This document shows, one piece after another, positions 6,573 to 8,281 of a stretch of 8,281 nucleotides of DNA. The DNA comes from Candidatus Competibacteraceae bacterium (lineage in GTDB: Bacteria > Pseudomonadota > Gammaproteobacteria > Competibacterales > Competibacteraceae), in the NCBI GenBank assembly GCA_020445045.1, contig JAGRHI010000231.1:1-8281 (forward strand). The letters run 5' to 3'. The notes below the pieces were generated by a model. It saw only the letters and a program-made list of their open reading frames with translations, made no database searches and was not told where the DNA came from. The first letter of the stretch is position 1, and each line of letters begins with the position of its first letter. The position numbers were made by a program, and so were the translations under genes.

Positions 6573-7655
6573 GTGCACCCCTACCAGATCGCTGTGATCG
6601 GCGCGGGAATTACCGGTCTGACCCAGGCCCTGTGCTTGCAACGCCAAGGGCATCGGATCACCCTCTTCGAACGGGGTGGCGAGCGCCTGGACCATCATTG
6701 CAGCCATGTCGGGGCGGGGATGCTGGCTCCGTACTGCGAGTTGAGCGAGGCGGAGGTCGAAGTCGCCCGTTGGGGCGTCTCCGCCCTCGCGTTATGGCGA
6801 CGGATCGTGCCGACGCTCGCCCAACCCGTGCACATGAGCTGCGAAGGCACGCTGGTGGTCGCGCATCATCGGGATCGGGCGGGCGTGCAACATCTGGCCG
6901 AGCGGATCGAGCACGCTGGCTTCGGCACGCATCTGCAATGGTTGCGGCGCGACGAGCTGCGCGAGTGGGAACCCGAACTGGAAGGCCGCTTCGGCGAAGG
7001 TCTGTACCTCTCTCCAGAAGGCGAGATCGACCCGCGTTCCTTGCTGCCGTCCTTGGTCGAAACGCTACGCCAAAATGGCGCGACGTTGTGTTTCGAGACC
7101 GAGGCTCAGGATTTGGCGCCGGGAGCGATCACGGCGCGGGGCGAACGCCAGACCTTCGACTGGGTGTTGGATTGTCGGGGGTTGGCGGCCGGTGACCAGA
7201 TGACGGATTTGCGGGGCGTTCGAGGCGAGATTCTGGCCTTGCGCGGCGACGAGGTTCGGCTGCGCCGTCCGATCCGCATGATGCACCCCCGCTATCCGCT
7301 GTACATTGTGCCGCGTCCTGGAAATCGTTTCGTGGTCGGGGCGACCAGCATCGAAAGCGACTCGTTGCGGCCCGTGACCGTCCGCTCCGCCCTGGAACTG
7401 CTCTCGGCGGCCTACGCCTTGCACCCGGCTTTCGCCGAAGCGGAGATCGTGGAGATGAAGGTCCAGTGCCGGCCGACCCTGCCCGATCATTTGCCGCGCA
7501 TCGTCCAGCAAGACAAGCTGTTGCGCATCAACGGATTGTACCGGCACGGCTATCTGCTCAGCCCGTTGGTCGCGGAGACCGTCGCAACCTTCATTCGCGA
7601 CCAGCGCCGGCCCGCCGAGACGGCGAAGCTTTGGGACGCGCCCGCCCCGCGCTAG
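6573..7655 (+). CDS. thiO: Glycine oxidase for thiazole synthesis (FAD-dependent, DAO family)
   Basis: 360 residues, normal for ThiO. It oxidises glycine to the imine (dehydroglycine), which ThiG uses in aerobic thiazole synthesis. The dinucleotide-binding motif IAVIGAGITGL has its glycine loop at 10-15, with Glu33 at the end of the second strand (LFERG) expected to bind the adenosine ribose. HVGAGMLAPYCE (45-56) matches the FAD-contacting segment of the family. Further blocks are EWEPEL, GLYLSPEGEIDPRSLL, YIVPRPGNRFVVGATSIES (from 244) and NGLYRHGYLLSPLVAE. In the last block Arg324 lies where B. subtilis glycine oxidase has a substrate-carboxylate-binding Arg. The start is GTG 6573, with GGAGAAG at 6561-6567 upstream; an ATG at 6568 is out of frame and leads to a stop after nine codons. 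Linkage to thiS and thiG confirms the role over other DAO-family oxidases. Confidence 0.93.
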   Translation: MHPYQIAVIGAGITGLTQALCLQRQGHRITLFERGGERLDHHCSHVGAGMLAPYCELSEAEVEVARWGVSALALWRRIVPTLAQPVHMSCEGTLVVAHHRDRAGVQHLAERIEHAGFGTHLQWLRRDELREWEPELEGRFGEGLYLSPEGEIDPRSLLPSLVETLRQNGATLCFETEAQDLAPGAITARGERQTFDWVLDCRGLAAGDQMTDLRGVRGEILALRGDEVRLRRPIRMMHPRYPLYIVPRPGNRFVVGATSIESDSLRPVTVRSALELLSAAYALHPAFAEAEIVEMKVQCRPTLPDHLPRIVQQDKLLRINGLYRHGYLLSPLVAETVATFIRDQRRPAETAKLWDAPAPR

Positions 7656-7658
7656 AAT
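7631..7658 (+). promoter_or_regulatory. Candidate internal promoter for thiS-thiG
   Basis: TTGGGA (7631-7636, 4/6 to the -35 consensus), a 16-nt spacer, and TAGAAT (7653-7658, 5/6 to the -10 consensus). The -10 starts on the thiO stop codon TAG. Transcription would begin about 40 nt before the thiS ATG. No TPP-riboswitch-like conserved core was recognised in the thiO-thiS gap or before thiO. The call is motif-based and could be chance. Confidence 0.3.
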
Positions 7659-7702
7659 GCGCACCGTTGCGGTAATCCGAGAATACGTTGTTGAGGTCGT
7701 GC

Positions 7703-7903
7703 ATGATCATCGAAGTCAACGGAGAGCAGAAAACCTTGGAAAGTCCCCGTTCGCTGGCGGAAGCCATCCGCGATTTGGGCTACGAAGGCGCGCGGATCGC
7801 GGTGGCGCGTAACGACGAATTCGTGCCGCGTGGCGACTATGCCACCCGTCAGCTTCAGGACGGGGATCGCCTGGAAATCGTGGCGCCGATGCAGGGAGGT
7901 TAG
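7703..7903 (+). CDS. thiS: Thiamine biosynthesis sulfur carrier protein ThiS
   Basis: 66 residues, the same length as E. coli ThiS, with a ubiquitin-like beta-grasp fold. It begins MIIEVNGEQKTLESPRSLAEAI, has the typical VARNDEFVPR and LQDGDRLEIVAPMQGG blocks, and ends in the Gly-Gly tail. That tail is adenylated by a ThiF/MoeB-type enzyme, converted to a thiocarboxylate, and gives its sulfur to ThiG. ATG 7703 has GAGG at 7693-7696, 6 nt upstream. The frame extends five codons further to TTG 7688, but those residues are not part of the family. The gene ends 2 nt before thiG, so the two are almost certainly co-translated. Confidence 0.96.
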   Translation: MIIEVNGEQKTLESPRSLAEAIRDLGYEGARIAVARNDEFVPRGDYATRQLQDGDRLEIVAPMQGG

Positions 7904-7905
7904 CA

Positions 7906-8281
7906 GTGGCCGATTCGAACCCACCAATCTGGGATATTGGGGGCCGCCAGTTGCGTTCACGGCTGCTGCTGGGAACCGCCCGTTATCCGTCGCTGGCGGT
8001 GCTGCAACAGGCCATCGCCGCTTCGGGCGCCGAAATCGTGACCGTTTCGCTGCGGCGGGAGTCGGCGACCGAGCGAACCGGAAACCGTTTCTGGTCCACG
8101 ATCAAGGCGCTGGGGGTACAGATCCTGCCGAATACCGCCGGTTGCAAGACCGTGAAGGAAGCCGTGACCACCGCCGAGATGGGGCGGGAAATTTTCGAGA
8201 CATCGTGGTTGAAGCTGGAAGTGATCGGCGACGATTACACCTTGCAACCGCACCCGTTCCTGCTGGTCGAGGCGGCGGAAG
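7906..8281 (+). CDS. thiG: Thiazole synthase ThiG, N-terminal part
   Basis: The first 125 codons of a gene that runs off the window; full ThiG is about 260 residues. It forms the thiazole phosphate of thiamine from DXP, dehydroglycine and ThiS thiocarboxylate, as a TIM-barrel enzyme in the cytoplasm. Visible family blocks are LRSRLLLGTARYPS, GAEIVTVSLRR, ILPNTAGCKTVKEAV and TSWLKLEVIGDDYTLQP. Lys103 in WLKLEVIGD is the Schiff-base lysine that binds DXP. The start is GTG 7906, with GGAGG at 7895-7899 spaced 6 nt. That site lies in the final Gly-Gly codons of thiS. No internal stop or defect is seen in the part present. Confidence 0.95.
   Translation, partial: MADSNPPIWDIGGRQLRSRLLLGTARYPSLAVLQQAIAASGAEIVTVSLRRESATERTGNRFWSTIKALGVQILPNTAGCKTVKEAVTTAEMGREIFETSWLKLEVIGDDYTLQPHPFLLVEAAE

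Noticed and set aside
5712..6707. Minus-strand frame of 331 codons opposite qorA and the start of thiO
   Set aside because: It covers two well-identified plus-strand genes, its composition is that of a shadow frame, and no family is recognisable.

Overview
The window looks like chromosomal DNA from a GC-rich proteobacterium, most likely a gammaproteobacterium. The evidence is a single-chain PurL of about 1,290 residues that stays close to the enterobacterial protein from end to end, an EI-Ntr (PtsP)-like C-terminus, a QorA-type quinone oxidoreductase, and a thiO-thiS-thiG cluster. No more precise taxon can be named from this sequence. All recognised genes are on the plus strand.

Layout: (1) the last 100 codons of a PEP:phosphotransferase enzyme, probably ptsP, end at 304. 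(2) A 162-bp gap holds a candidate extended -10 promoter and a good ribosome binding site for purL (467-4348), which encodes the FGAM synthetase of purine synthesis. (3) From 4349 to about 5460 the DNA changes character. Hand-counted lines fall to about 43-48% G+C, against 63-75% in sampled lines of purL and qorA. This stretch encodes a 298-residue ClpP/SppA-fold serine protease-like protein of the 'serine dehydrogenase proteinase' type and, overlapping its 3' end by 47 nt, an unrecognised 57-residue proline-rich basic protein with its own Shine-Dalgarno. A perfect 7-bp inverted repeat sits on the purL stop codon at the left edge, and a second hairpin follows the small gene at the right edge. 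(4) The composition returns to high GC with qorA (5547-6524), then thiO (6573-7655), thiS (7703-7903) and the 5' part of thiG (7906 to the window end).

How the genes fit together: PurL makes FGAM for purine synthesis, and that pathway's AIR intermediate also feeds the pyrimidine half of thiamine. ThiO oxidises glycine to the imine, ThiS carries the sulfur as a C-terminal thiocarboxylate, and ThiG combines these with DXP into the thiazole half of thiamine. The protease/small-protein pair has no visible link to either pathway. It looks like an acquired two-gene cassette inserted between housekeeping genes and is the part most worth a second look. The family assignment of the protease rests on recognised motifs. 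Any biological role for the pair is inference.
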